This document shows, one piece after another, positions 1 through 7,788 of a stretch of 64,000 bases of DNA; position 1 is the stretch's first letter; every line of letters starts with the position of its first letter. A model generated the notes under the pieces. That model worked only from the letters and a program-made list of their open reading frames with translations, was not told the origin of the DNA and ran no database searches. A program made the translations under genes and the position numbers. Where the stretch lies: positions 682,001-746,000 of the forward strand of contig NZ_PYMH01000001.1 of assembly GCF_003025555.1 (NCBI RefSeq), in the 5' to 3' direction. The DNA comes from Photobacterium lutimaris. Lineage in GTDB: Bacteria; Pseudomonadota; Gammaproteobacteria; Enterobacterales; Vibrionaceae.

Positions 1-416
1 ACTTCAAGCATGGCCTTGAGTGCGATAAGTGTTGGGTCGGATACATCAACATGAGTACGTACATGCTGTACACCATTAGCGATTTGCCATTTTAGTGTCT
101 GTTTGGCGCGTGTTTTCACATCCTCAATAGAAAGCATGGACTTACGTTCCGCCCAGCGCTCGATACCCTCGAACAAGGTACCTGATATGTTCCAGCTAGG
201 CTCACCCGCAGTTTGGGTTGTATCTAAATGGATATGAGGCTCACAGAACGGTGCTACAGCCATGCCGCCTTCACCGTCAAGGACATGGCCAGTAAAGTCA
301 ATCTGCTCATTCATTGGTATGATTGAGTGAAATATACCGTCGTTAATCAGAATCTGATGCAGGCCATCCTTGCCTTTGAGAGTGATGTTTTTTATTAGCA
401 TATTTGAGGTTTGCAT
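1..416 (-). CDS. codA: Cytosine deaminase, N-terminal part (runs off window)
   Basis: Hydrolyses cytosine to uracil and ammonia for pyrimidine salvage in the cytoplasm. Only about 138 N-terminal residues are present, because the gene continues past base 1. The metal-binding HIHLD motif of the amidohydrolase fold is visible near residue 62. The stretches [11 protein letters not shown] and [11 protein letters not shown] are as I recall them from E. coli CodA. The ATG at 416 follows an AAGGA element 8 bases upstream; a second in-frame ATG lies 5 codons in. It starts 11 bases after the codB stop, so codB and codA form one operon in the usual order. Identification is firm; the C-terminal part cannot be judged. 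Confidence 0.93.
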   Translation of the reverse strand, partial: MQTSNMLIKNITLKGKDGLHQILINDGIFHSIIPMNEQIDFTGHVLDGEGGMAVAPFCEPHIHLDTTQTAGEPSWNISGTLFEGIERWAERKSMLSIEDVKTRAKQTLKWQIANGVQHVRTHVDVSDPTLIALKAMLE

Positions 417-427
417 CTTAATTGTCC

Positions 428-1669
428 TTACACGTTGCTTACACAAGCATTGGCTTCGCGATTTAGCACCGGATTGAGAATAAGGTAACTGATAGCGCCA
501 CCTAGTACCGCATTGATTGGAACTACGCCAGGCAAGAGATGGCCGGCTGCGACACCAACAGCAACACCGATAATTGCGGCCCAGTTTACTGTTTTGAATT
601 CGGCATTTGCGAAATCCTTGTAACGATGACGGTTTTTCAAGAAATCTGCAATGATAATCCCGCCAATAGGAGGGATAGCCGCCGACAAGAAGGTTAACCA
701 ACCAACAAAGTTATTGTATAGCCAAAGTGCGCACAGAGTACCAATTAGACCGTTAGCCATTGAAAGGTACTTACTCGGTAAGCCCGTTACGTTTGAGAAA
801 CCAAGGCCAGAAGCATAAAGCGCATTATCGTTGGTCGTCCAGATGTTTAAGCCAAGAACAATAACCGCAGGAATGAGTAATCCTTGTGCGATCATCACTT
901 CAGAGATATCGGACTGGCCGGTTGCTGCAGCACCAGCAGCTCCGAAGATGAACATCAGAGAATTACCGATAAAAAAGGCTGTCATGGTCACCATGACGGC
1001 GCCCATGGGTCTTTTACCAAAGCGAACAAAATCGGCAGTCAGCGTACCTGCTGAAACGAAGGAGCCAACAACCAATGCCAGTGCTGTCGAAAATTCGATA
1101 GGGTTTTCAGGTGTAATGGCTTTAAGGCCGTCGATGCCTCCGGTACTGCCGACTGCTTCGAAGACAGAGTAACCACCAAGAAGAGCAATAGCGGGTACCG
1201 CAATAGCAGAGAGTATCATTAGCGCCGCGATACCAAAGTAAACGGTCGCTGTCATCAACAGGCCAGAGATCAGAATAAGAATATTGGTGTCTATGCCTGT
1301 CGCTTTATGAACTGGAATCGCGAACATGGCAACACCAACGCCGAACCAACCGACCTGTGTACCGCCAAGAAGTAAAGAAGGAAGCCAGGAGCCTTTAGAG
1401 CCAAAAGAGAATCGAGCAAGAAGGTGGGTAGATAGACCAGATGAAGCGCCGATGTAGCCGAGAAATGAAGTGTAAATACCGAGGATTAAGTTACCAATAA
1501 GAACAGCGAGGAAGAAGTCATCATAGGAGAGTCCGGTTCCCAATGTGCCTCCTGTCCACATACTGGCTGAAAAGAAGGTCAGACCTAACATCACCATTGT
1601 AAGTGAAGCCACTCCTTTGCGTGCCTCCTGCGGCACAGCCCCTAGACTGTAATTGTTATCTCCAGCCAT
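428..1669 (-). CDS. codB: Cytosine permease
   Basis: Inner-membrane cytosine/proton symporter of the NCS1 family, supplying substrate to the adjacent deaminase. The 413-residue product has about twelve hydrophobic segments, matching the family length. The N-terminal region (residues 1-60) has the [14 protein letters not shown] opening typical of CodB. A clear GAGGTG ribosome binding site precedes the ATG at 1669. It is first in a codBA operon, separated from codA by 11 bases. Upstream lies a candidate PurR operator at 1853-1868, which would fit the known purine control of E. coli codBA. Confidence is high from length, topology and context. Confidence 0.93.
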   Translation of the reverse strand: MAGDNNYSLGAVPQEARKGVASLTMVMLGLTFFSASMWTGGTLGTGLSYDDFFLAVLIGNLILGIYTSFLGYIGASSGLSTHLLARFSFGSKGSWLPSLLLGGTQVGWFGVGVAMFAIPVHKATGIDTNILILISGLLMTATVYFGIAALMILSAIAVPAIALLGGYSVFEAVGSTGGIDGLKAITPENPIEFSTALALVVGSFVSAGTLTADFVRFGKRPMGAVMVTMTAFFIGNSLMFIFGAAGAAATGQSDISEVMIAQGLLIPAVIVLGLNIWTTNDNALYASGLGFSNVTGLPSKYLSMANGLIGTLCALWLYNNFVGWLTFLSAAIPPIGGIIIADFLKNRHRYKDFANAEFKTVNWAAIIGVAVGVAAGHLLPGVVPINAVLGGAISYLILNPVLNREANACVSNV

Positions 1670-1852
1670 TGATACACCTCAAACGTCATTAAAATAATAG
1701 TTCTGTTTTACAGTTAAACGGCGCGTATTTTAGTGGATAAAATACTGCTGTCAATTGTATTTTTTCGCTCCTTTGTTTTTTTAAGTTTGGTGCTGTTATT
1801 TTTAATTAATAATCAGTGACTTACCATTTGTTGCTTTCATTCGTATTAAGCT

Positions 1853-1868
1853 TGGCAAACGTTTTTAT
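1853..1868. promoter_or_regulatory. Candidate PurR operator upstream of codBA
   Basis: The core GCAAACGTTT matches the centre of the PurR palindrome ACGCAAACGTTTGCGT; 11 of 16 positions agree by eye and the right flank is weak. It lies about 185 bases upstream of codB, rather far for a simple repressor site. PurR repression of codBA is established in E. coli; its presence here is inferred. Confidence 0.4.
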
Positions 1869-2179
1869 GGGGGTGTGGTTATGTATAAGGTGGAGGAAAT
1901 AAAGGTTATATTCTAATTGTCTAGGTTGTGTGTGTTTTTGGAGTGTGTGAAAGATTGTAGAGAGTATGAAAACGATTTCTTTTGATGTTTGGTAACTATG
2001 TTCGGCTTCTATATTAGTTATTTATACTTTGCTGCTGAGTTTGATGTGATAAATAAGCATTTGATGCTTTTTGTTTTGTTAGAGTGCCATTTTTAGTGCT
2101 AATTGTGGGTTTTTTTTTGGGGGGGGGAAGGGCCGTTATATTTCCGGTTTGATGTGAGAGTGGATAATGGCTTGGACGC

Positions 2180-2202
2180 TGTGGATAACTTTATTATCCA
2201 CA
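2180..2202. promoter_or_regulatory. Inverted pair of perfect DnaA boxes
   Basis: TGTGGATAA at 2180-2188 and TTATCCACA at 2194-2202 are exact reverse complements separated by 5 bases. Both equal the strongest DnaA-box sequence of E. coli. A third near-match (AGTGGATAA, one mismatch) is at 2159-2167. The function is unknown: DnaA-responsive promoter, titration site or chance palindrome. Confidence 0.5.
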
Positions 2203-2431
2203 AAACTTGTGAGTAACTCTGTGGGAAATGGTTGAGAGCTAATACTCATGCTGGCTACGGTAAAGTCAATACCTCGATTCATGAAAAAAACACAAAAAAG
2301 TCATGAAAAATAGAGCTTTTTGATATGGCTCAATTTCGCTATTGCGCTATAGAAAATAGGGCTGCTAGGTGATTTGGACCTATTTAACGAATGCTGGCTT
2401 AATTATGCTCTTGATTGGGAGGAGAAGAGGA

Positions 2432-2467
2432 ATGATAATGCTATTAAATGATAATGATTATAATTAG
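2432..2467 (+). CDS. Putative 11-codon leader peptide ahead of the response regulator
   Basis: An ATG at 2432 follows a very strong purine-rich Shine-Dalgarno stretch (GGAGGAGAAGAGG, 2418-2430; the GGAGG core ends 8 bases before the ATG). The frame reads MIMLLNDNDYN and stops with TAG at 2465-2467. The regulator gene begins with GTG only 11 bases later and has no good ribosome binding site of its own, so translational coupling is plausible. The reading frame overlaps the predicted Fur box. It may instead be a fortuitous ORF; the Shine-Dalgarno is the main support. Confidence 0.4.
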   Translation: MIMLLNDNDYN

Positions 2468-2468
2468 T
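2450..2468. promoter_or_regulatory. Candidate Fur box
   Basis: The 19 bases from 2450 match the classical Fur consensus GATAATGATAATCATTATC at 15 of 19 positions, including the first nine in a row. A related TGATAAT unit lies just upstream at 2433-2439. The site sits immediately before the GTG of the response regulator and overlaps the leader ORF, so iron-bound Fur would be expected to block the transcript. Fur binding is inferred from sequence only. Confidence 0.5.
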
Positions 2469-2478
2469 GTAATGTATT

Positions 2479-3144
2479 GTGTCTAAGATCCTTGTTGTAG
2501 ATGATGATATTGTTCTTTGTGAGTTACTCCAGGAAGTACTTGAGGAAGAAGGGTATGATGTTCATTGTGAGTATTGTGGAAATACAGGCCTTGCCTACCT
2601 TCAGGAACAGCCAGTAGATCTGGTGCTTTTAGATGTCATGTTACCGAATATAGATGGCATGCAGATGGCGCGTAGAATATGCCAACGTTTTGCGACGCCA
2701 ATAATTATGCTAACGGCTCTGGGGGATGAGTCTTCATTGCTTGATGGCCTACAAGCAGGGGCCGATCATTATATGGCGAAACCATTTAAAGCCCCCGAGT
2801 TGCTCGCTCGAATTAAATCAACAATGCGACGGGTCGGCCTAGAAAAGCAGCGGGGAGTTCATTGCACTACTGATATTAGTATTATGGAACACCTACGGCG
2901 AATACCTTTCACTGGGACCGAAAGTGAGTTGTTGGAGTACCTTGTCAAACATAATGGAATAGTTGTATCAAAAGCGGAACTGCAAAAATCGGTACTAAGG
3001 AAAGAATTGAGCCCTTTTGATCGGAATCTTGACATGCATATAAGTAACATTCGTCGCAAAATAGTTCAATCAGGGTTACCAAAACAACATATAAAAACGG
3101 TAAGAGGGAAAGGGTATAGCTTTTTGGAAGTGGTTAGGGCCTAA
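2479..3144 (+). CDS. Orphan OmpR-family response regulator, CpxR-like
   Basis: A DNA-binding response regulator of 221 residues. The receiver domain (about 1-115) has the acidic pocket DDD at 8-10, phospho-acceptor Asp52 in LLDVMLP, Thr79 and Lys101 in KPF. The C-terminal winged helix (about 125-220) contains VLRKELSPFDRNLDMHISN, closely resembling the corresponding region of CpxR. No histidine kinase or CpxP gene is adjacent, so the partner is elsewhere or absent. Translation must begin at GTG 2479, because the nearer ATG at 2472 runs into a stop. The preceding Fur box and leader ORF suggest iron-linked and translationally coupled control. It ends at a terminator shared with the convergent lpp gene. 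Confidence 0.85.
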   Translation: MSKILVVDDDIVLCELLQEVLEEEGYDVHCEYCGNTGLAYLQEQPVDLVLLDVMLPNIDGMQMARRICQRFATPIIMLTALGDESSLLDGLQAGADHYMAKPFKAPELLARIKSTMRRVGLEKQRGVHCTTDISIMEHLRRIPFTGTESELLEYLVKHNGIVVSKAELQKSVLRKELSPFDRNLDMHISNIRRKIVQSGLPKQHIKTVRGKGYSFLEVVRA

Positions 3145-3151
3145 AGAAAAT

Positions 3152-3180
3152 AAAGAGTGGCGCGAGAAGCACCACTCTTT
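3152..3180 (-). terminator. Intrinsic terminator for lpp (possibly bidirectional)
   Basis: Perfect 9-base stem AAAGAGTGG (3152-3160) and CCACTCTTT (3172-3180) with an 11-base loop. On the minus strand it is followed by a T-rich run, fitting termination of lpp; on the plus strand the tail is less T-rich but it could also stop the regulator transcript. Confidence 0.8.
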
Positions 3181-3184
3181 AGAT

Positions 3185-3448
3185 CTATTTACTATAGGAA
3201 CTAGCAATATTGTCAATACGCTGGTTAGCTCGCATTGCTTCCTGGTATGCCGCGTCAGATGCCGCACGAGCATCGTTAACTGCACCAGCCATTTGATCTT
3301 GCTGGCTTTGTAATGCGCCTACCTGATCAGAGAGCATATCAACTTTATTGGTTAGTTGCTGCATTTGGTCAACTTCATCTGAGCTAGAGCAACCGATAAG
3401 TGTTGCGCTCAGAATAATACCGGTAAGGATAGATAATGAACGGTTCAT
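3185..3448 (-). CDS. lpp: Murein lipoprotein (Braun lipoprotein family)
   Basis: Small outer-membrane lipoprotein of 87 residues that tethers the outer membrane to peptidoglycan. A signal peptide ends in the lipobox LIGC with the lipidated Cys20. The mature part is a heptad-patterned alpha-helical coiled coil (DQMQQLTNKVDMLSDQVGAL onward), and the protein ends in lysine (SYSK), as needed for linkage to peptidoglycan by L,D-transpeptidases. The start at 3448 is chosen over an upstream frame extension because AAGGAG sits at proper distance and the signal peptide begins there. It is followed by a strong terminator. Vibrio Lpp proteins are divergent from E. coli, as this one is. Confidence 0.85.
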   Translation of the reverse strand: MNRSLSILTGIILSATLIGCSSSDEVDQMQQLTNKVDMLSDQVGALQSQQDQMAGAVNDARAASDAAYQEAMRANQRIDNIASSYSK

Positions 3449-3625
3449 TTTTCTTTCTTCTCCTTTGTTTGCCACTACAGACTGTTTGTTAAAAGTTCCA
3501 GTCGGCAAATTCATTATGGCAGATGTTGCGCAAATTGCTGCTTAAAGTGAAGAAAGAGTGATATTTTTTTCTCTCAAAGATGAGAAAACCCGCCTGGACG
3601 GGTTTATTTGCGCGGAATACACTAT

Positions 3626-4219
3626 TTATACAGGTACCTTATCTTTTGCAAGAATTCGGTTGATAGCGTCGATTAAAATATTCGGGTTCAGGGTATGTTG
3701 TACTTTTTCAACTAAGGTGCCATCAGCATGAAGGAAATAAAAGTAAGAGCTGTGATCTACCGCATATTCTAATGCCGAACCTTCTAGTTCAGTTCGCATG
3801 TATAACACGCCATATTTTTCAGCTAATGCTTTCGTCTGATCAGCATTTCCTGTCATTCCTATAATTTTTTTATGGAAGTACTGAGCATATTGCGCACTCT
3901 TTTCTGGCGTGTCCCGCTCTGGATCTAACGTGATAAAAATAGGCCAAAGCTTGCTTGTTTTTTGATCATCTATCTGTTTCAAGGCCGCAGACAATACCGC
4001 CAGCGACGTTGGACATACGTCTGGGCAGTGGGTGTAACCGAAGTAGATAACACGGATTCGCTGATCATTAAGGTCATACAAATCTATCTGTTCTTTGCCA
4101 CTTCTCAGAAGATTGATAGGTTCACTGCTTTGTCCAGCAGGAGAGTGGCGATCAACAATCACGCTAGTAATAAGCCCTGCAGTCAAGGCTAATGCGAGTA
4201 TCATCCATTGATATTTCAC
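3626..4219 (-). CDS. SCO1/SenC-family copper chaperone
   Basis: A membrane-anchored, thioredoxin-fold protein of 197 residues that helps load copper into cytochrome oxidase or acts in redox defence. A single N-terminal hydrophobic anchor (residues 6-22) leaves the domain outside the inner membrane. The copper-binding CPDVCP motif gives Cys65 and Cys69, and the third ligand is His156 in the VDHSSYFYF stretch. The start overlaps the stop of the upstream gene by 4 bases (ATGA), indicating translational coupling with the 169-codon membrane protein. Cytochrome oxidase genes are not nearby. The family call is firm; the exact client enzyme is not known. Confidence 0.9.
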   Translation of the reverse strand: MKYQWMILALALTAGLITSVIVDRHSPAGQSSEPINLLRSGKEQIDLYDLNDQRIRVIYFGYTHCPDVCPTSLAVLSAALKQIDDQKTSKLWPIFITLDPERDTPEKSAQYAQYFHKKIIGMTGNADQTKALAEKYGVLYMRTELEGSALEYAVDHSSYFYFLHADGTLVEKVQHTLNPNILIDAINRILAKDKVPV

Positions 4220-4710
4220 TTTATCATCCTTATAGAAACATAGATTGGTTGTTGTGAGCTGAAAGGAGTGGCCGTGATTTTACCTTGCCATATCATTTCA
4301 TCAGATACACAGAACGGCAATAATAACTCTTCAGAAAAGTGGTCACTACCAGCTTGGCGTTTTAAATTCAGCCGATATACTCCCATTAGCATATCCTTTC
4401 CTTCTAAGGTTAGTTCAATAGTATCGGCTTCTCGCGGTAAAGATGGCCACTCAACGTGTATTTTGGTGGCTTCCATTGGTCTGATCGTCGCTCTATCCAG
4501 TACGACTCTTCGCCCTTCTGTTTCACAAGAGGTATTGCTCAATGAGCAATGCTCGGGTGGGAAGGTGTTATCTAAGTAAGTAGATAGCTCAACCCCTGTG
4601 TTTTTGAGTTCAGGGTAGATGAAGCGGAAAAAAAGGTAACTCGCCCAAAAAACGAGCAGAGCAAGGAACACATATCTGTAACGTTTTCTGCGTATCACAG
4701 TCGATCTCAT
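4216..4710 (-). CDS. Membrane-anchored hypothetical protein coupled to the SCO1 gene
   Basis: No recognised family. From the ATG at 4710 the product has 164 residues: a basic N-terminus (RRKRYRY), one transmembrane helix at about residues 12-30, and an exported domain predicted to be mostly beta-strand. The exported part has three cysteines (HCSLSNTSC near the start and FCVSD later), so a disulfide or metal role is possible. A TTG 15 bases upstream is an alternative start. The 4-base overlap with the SCO1 gene implies a shared role in copper delivery or respiratory assembly, by inference from position only. It loosely resembles FixH-like small assembly proteins in layout, not in a motif I can name. 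Confidence 0.7.
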   Translation of the reverse strand: MRSTVIRRKRYRYVFLALLVFWASYLFFRFIYPELKNTGVELSTYLDNTFPPEHCSLSNTSCETEGRRVVLDRATIRPMEATKIHVEWPSLPREADTIELTLEGKDMLMGVYRLNLKRQAGSDHFSEELLLPFCVSDEMIWQGKITATPFSSQQPIYVSIRMIK

Positions 4711-5028
4711 CTGTATAATTTGCAAGGATTTGTGAATGTTATCACTGAGTAGGTTAATAAAATTAGACGGATGTTGAAATTGTGAGGGGAGTAATACTGA
4801 TGAAAGGCTGTCTAGGTGGATGGTTGTTAATGATGTGATTGGCTATTAGCAACTGTATGTAAGGTTTAGAAAATCAGTTAACTTATTGAGCGCAGTCGCA
4901 AAATGTGTAGTTGAGATCACTTTTTTGATGTTATAAAAGGTGATGTATACCACAAAAGTAATATCAATTTAGAATAGTATCTTATTCATTGACTTAATAA
5001 TGAAATAAAAATCCATAAGGTGTTAGCA
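4711..5028. other. Divergent intergenic region (SCO1 operon / ansB)
   Basis: About 318 bases between divergent genes and therefore the promoter region of both. It is AT-rich with no ORF of interest. A TGTG and TCAC pair near 4900-4920 recalls a Crp site but the half-site spacing is wrong. No reliable operator was identified. Confidence 0.5.
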
Positions 5029-6090
5029 ATGAAGAAGAATGCTGTTTCTGTATGTATGTTTTTAGCAGGTATGTCTCTAAGCTCAATGAGTTTTGCTGGT
5101 GATTTACCCAATATTCAGATCTTAGCAACAGGTGGCACAATTGCCGGTGCGGGTCAGTCTAGTACTGAATCAAATTATACGTCCGGTAAAGTTGGCGTTG
5201 AAGCATTGATCGAAGCTGTACCAGAGATGACAAAGCTAGCTGATATTTCCGGTGAGCAAGTTGTAAGTATTGGCTCGCAAGATATGAATGATGAAGTGTG
5301 GCTGACATTGTCTAAGCGCGTCAATGAACTGCTAGCAAAAGACGATGTTGATGGGATCGTCATTACCCATGGTACTGATACTATGGAAGAAACAGCCTAT
5401 TTTCTCGATCTGACTGTAAAGAGTGACAAGCCTGTCGTACTTGTCGGTGCAATGCGACCTTCAACGGCAATGAGCGCAGATGGTCCAGTGAACCTGTACA
5501 ACGCCGTTGTTACAGCGACAGATCCTGAATCGACTGGCCGTGGTGTGTTAGTTTCCATGAATGATACGGTATTTGATGCACGCGACGTCACTAAAACCAA
5601 TACAACAGCCGTTAATACCTTCCAATCGCCAAATACAGGTGCATTGGGTTACATCCACAATGGTGATGTAAAGTATCAGCGTAGTCCTGAGCGCATGCAT
5701 ACAACAGAAACTGTTTTTGATATTTCCAAGGTTGAGAGCTTACCGAAGGTGGGTATTGTATATAACTATGCCAATGCAACAGCGTTACCGGTAAAAGCCA
5801 TGATGGAAGCGAATTATGATGGCATCGTCAGCGCTGGGGTGGGTAACGGTAACATGTACCATACCATTTTTGATGAACTAGCAAAGGCAAGTAAAGATGG
5901 AACCATGGTTGTGCGTAGTTCGCGTACGCCTTCAGGTTCGACAACCTTGGATGCAGAAGTGGATGATGATAAATATGGATTCGTAGCGGCTGGTTCTCTA
6001 AACCCTCAGAAGGCCCGTATTCTTCTGATGCTTTCTCTGACACAAACCCAGGATTATCAAGACGTTCAGAAGATGTTCCAGCACTACTAA
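5029..6090 (+). CDS. ansB: Periplasmic L-asparaginase II
   Basis: Hydrolyses asparagine to aspartate and ammonia in the periplasm. The 353-residue product opens with a signal peptide ending at about SFA-GDLP (residue 23). Both catalytic threonine regions are present: ATGGTIAG just after the signal and HGTDTMEETA further on. Ser and Lys positions of the family are in the MRPSTAMSADGP segment. The ATG at 5029 follows an AAGG element, while an in-frame GTG at 5020 would overlap it. The gene stands alone with its own terminator at 6155. E. coli ansB is controlled by Crp and Fnr; no clear sites were found here. Confidence 0.93.
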   Translation: MKKNAVSVCMFLAGMSLSSMSFAGDLPNIQILATGGTIAGAGQSSTESNYTSGKVGVEALIEAVPEMTKLADISGEQVVSIGSQDMNDEVWLTLSKRVNELLAKDDVDGIVITHGTDTMEETAYFLDLTVKSDKPVVLVGAMRPSTAMSADGPVNLYNAVVTATDPESTGRGVLVSMNDTVFDARDVTKTNTTAVNTFQSPNTGALGYIHNGDVKYQRSPERMHTTETVFDISKVESLPKVGIVYNYANATALPVKAMMEANYDGIVSAGVGNGNMYHTIFDELAKASKDGTMVVRSSRTPSGSTTLDAEVDDDKYGFVAAGSLNPQKARILLMLSLTQTQDYQDVQKMFQHY

Positions 6091-6154
6091 TTACTGTCTT
6101 GTGAACCAATGAAAATACGGTAGTAAACTCGTTGTAGTAAGTATCGTCATTGTC

Positions 6155-6185
6155 AAAAGCCGCCCATTCGTAGGCGGCTTTTTTG
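6155..6185 (+). terminator. Rho-independent terminator of ansB
   Basis: Ten-base perfect stem AAAAGCCGCC (6155-6164) and GGCGGCTTTT (6173-6182), 8-base loop, followed by a T run on the plus strand. Confidence 0.9.
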
Positions 6186-6210
6186 TAAGTGCTACAACTG
6201 CTTATAAAAA

Positions 6211-6244
6211 AAGCACCTTTAGTCAAATAAGCTAAAGATGCTTT
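6211..6244 (-). terminator. Rho-independent terminator of the popT-like gene
   Basis: Stem AAGCACCTTTAG (6211-6222) pairs with CTAAAGATGCTT (6232-6243) with one mismatch. On the minus strand it is followed by a seven-T run, placing it as the terminator of the gene at 6278-7189. Confidence 0.8.
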
Positions 6245-6277
6245 CCATATTGCGGTTATTGTTTCGTTAGAAAATGA

Positions 6278-7189
6278 TTATTTATCAGCGACTTTTTCAA
6301 GGCCCCACACAATGCCGATTCCCAGTAACATGGCAGCAACGGCATAGCCAAGTAGAGCGGGTTGCCCTGTGACATGTTCAAAACTGAAAGGCGATAAGTT
6401 CTGCTCAATCAGTGGAACTTGCTCGCCGCTGGAGTTGGTTCTCCAAGTCAATGTTTCTTTCCAAGGCCAAATCTTACTTAGGGTGCCAAGCATTAACCCT
6501 GTTAGGAATGTGAGTGCGATATCGCGGTAGTTTCGCAATACCCACGACAAGATGTGCGAAAAGGTAAGAAGACCAATGACACAGCCACAAGCAAACAAGC
6601 CCAAAGTGACAATATCCAGAGATTTAGCTGCAGCAAGAATCGGTGTGTACATACCCAGTAGCAACAAAATGAAGCTGCCGGATATGCCTGGCAAGATCAT
6701 TGCACAGATAGCAATAGAACCGGCAAGTAGGATGTTAATGTAAGTTGGCTCAAGCGTAAGCGGATGAAGAACAGTAATGCCGTAGGCGAAAAGCGCGCCG
6801 GCAATAACAGCGATGATCCGTGATGCCCCCCAGTGAGTGATCTGTTTGAACATATGGATCACTGAGATAATAATTAAGCCAAAGAAAAATGACCACAGTG
6901 GGATAGGGTGTGTATGAAGCATCCAGGTAATGACTCTAGCAAGAGTAAAAATGCTAGTCAGGATCCCCGAGAGCAGCAGGATCAGGAAAGTACCGTTAAT
7001 GTGATCGAAGGCTGCCTTGAAGCCTTCGCTACGCCAAAGGCCAATCAAGCTTGGGTTAACGCGTCGAATACTTTCAAGAAGCGTGTCATAAATGCCTGTA
7101 ATAAATGCGATTGTTCCGCCAGAGACTCCTGGTACGACATCAGCCGCTCCCATAGCCATCCCTTTTAGGAAGGTAAACACTTTGCTCAT
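6278..7189 (-). CDS. popT: DUF368 membrane protein, candidate undecaprenyl-phosphate translocase (PopT-like)
   Basis: A polytopic inner-membrane protein of 303 residues. The signature GAADVVPGVSGGTIAFITGIY at residues 16-36 identifies DUF368, and a related repeat (CAMILPGISGSFILLLLGMY) occurs in the second half, giving the inverted-repeat architecture. DUF368 proteins, including one from Vibrio cholerae, have been reported to recycle undecaprenyl phosphate across the membrane for cell-wall and surface-polymer synthesis. Eight or so hydrophobic segments are visible. It is a single gene with its own terminator, pointing away from the glycosylation island at 7351-12341, whose products also depend on lipid-linked sugar carriers. 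Substrate is inferred from the family. Confidence 0.88.
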   Translation of the reverse strand: MSKVFTFLKGMAMGAADVVPGVSGGTIAFITGIYDTLLESIRRVNPSLIGLWRSEGFKAAFDHINGTFLILLLSGILTSIFTLARVITWMLHTHPIPLWSFFFGLIIISVIHMFKQITHWGASRIIAVIAGALFAYGITVLHPLTLEPTYINILLAGSIAICAMILPGISGSFILLLLGMYTPILAAAKSLDIVTLGLFACGCVIGLLTFSHILSWVLRNYRDIALTFLTGLMLGTLSKIWPWKETLTWRTNSSGEQVPLIEQNLSPFSFEHVTGQPALLGYAVAAMLLGIGIVWGLEKVADK

Positions 7190-7350
7190 AGTTTTCCGTT
7201 AGTTACCGATGAGAATTAAACTGGCGCTATTATACCTACAATGAGTGAAAAAAAAGTGTTTTCCTATTGCTGCCAATTGAAATTAGACTTTTTTTTGACC
7301 TTACCATTGCTAACCTGAGTTCGTAGTCGGTGGCTTTGGAGTTAAAATAA

Positions 7351-7788
7351 GTGAGTTCATTGAAAAATATACACTTTTTAAGGTTTGCTCTCGTTGGGGG
7401 CTGTGGGTTTCTGATCGATGTTGCTGCTACGTATTTGCTCTCTCACTTTGTTATTGTTGAGGTGGCAAGAGGGAGTGCGTTTTGGGTCGCGGCAAGTTCT
7501 AACTGGTGGTTAAATCGGCAGTTTACTTTTGAACGTGTACGGCAAGAGCGCCCTGTTAAGCAGTGGATGAAGTTTTTGAGCGCATCAAGCATAGGTTTTT
7601 TACCAAACTGGAGCTGCTACTGGTTTTTGCTCAATAGCGGTGTTGAACAGGCCATCTCGTCATTGATACCGGTTGATACTGCAATATGGTGGCCATATAT
7701 CGCAATGATCCCTGGGATTTTGTTAGGGATGGTGGTTAACTTTACGCTATCTAAGCGTTGGGTTTTCCGTGTTTCTACAGCGAGATAG
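7351..7788 (+). CDS. GtrA-like membrane protein, candidate flippase for lipid-linked sugar
   Basis: A four-helix inner-membrane protein of 145 residues with the GtrA signature: FLRFALVGGCGFLIDVAATYLL at the N-terminus and WWLNRQFTFER in the first loop. GtrA family members are thought to flip bactoprenol-linked sugars made by a GtrB-type transferase. The start is GTG at 7351 with GGAG about 12 bases upstream. A GtrB/ArnC-like transferase lies at 9889 on the same strand, with the two-component pair inserted between on the other strand. The 3' end overlaps the convergent kinase gene by 14 bases. No terminator is visible at its end. Confidence 0.88.
   Translation: MSSLKNIHFLRFALVGGCGFLIDVAATYLLSHFVIVEVARGSAFWVAASSNWWLNRQFTFERVRQERPVKQWMKFLSASSIGFLPNWSCYWFLLNSGVEQAISSLIPVDTAIWWPYIAMIPGILLGMVVNFTLSKRWVFRVSTAR

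Larger units (their letters stand above)
1670..2478. other. Long non-coding region between codB and the orphan regulator
   Basis: About 800 bases with no convincing gene longer than 11 codons. It is AT-rich and divides two divergent transcripts. It holds a PurR-like site (1853-1868), a T9G9 homopolymer junction (2110-2127), a palindrome of two DnaA boxes (2180-2202), two close copies of CATGAAAAA near 2280 and 2303, and a Fur-box/leader-ORF module at 2418-2468. An unrecognised small RNA is possible but no structure proves one. Confidence 0.6.

Noticed and set aside
831..1172. 113-codon plus-strand frame inside codB
   Set aside because: Antisense shadow of a strongly conserved permease gene; no ribosome binding site and unlikely residue pattern.
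2180..2202. Reading the DnaA-box palindrome as a replication origin
   Set aside because: Only two to three boxes, no neighbouring replication or partition genes and no AT-rich unwinding repeats with GATC clusters; a regulatory or titration site is the more modest reading.
4895..4925. Crp-like TGTG and TCAC half-sites upstream of ansB
   Set aside because: Half-sites are separated by eight rather than six bases and the second is imperfect, so the palindrome is broken.
5828..6226. 132-codon minus-strand frame across the end of ansB
   Set aside because: Overlaps the asparaginase gene and its terminator; composition is that of a shadow frame.
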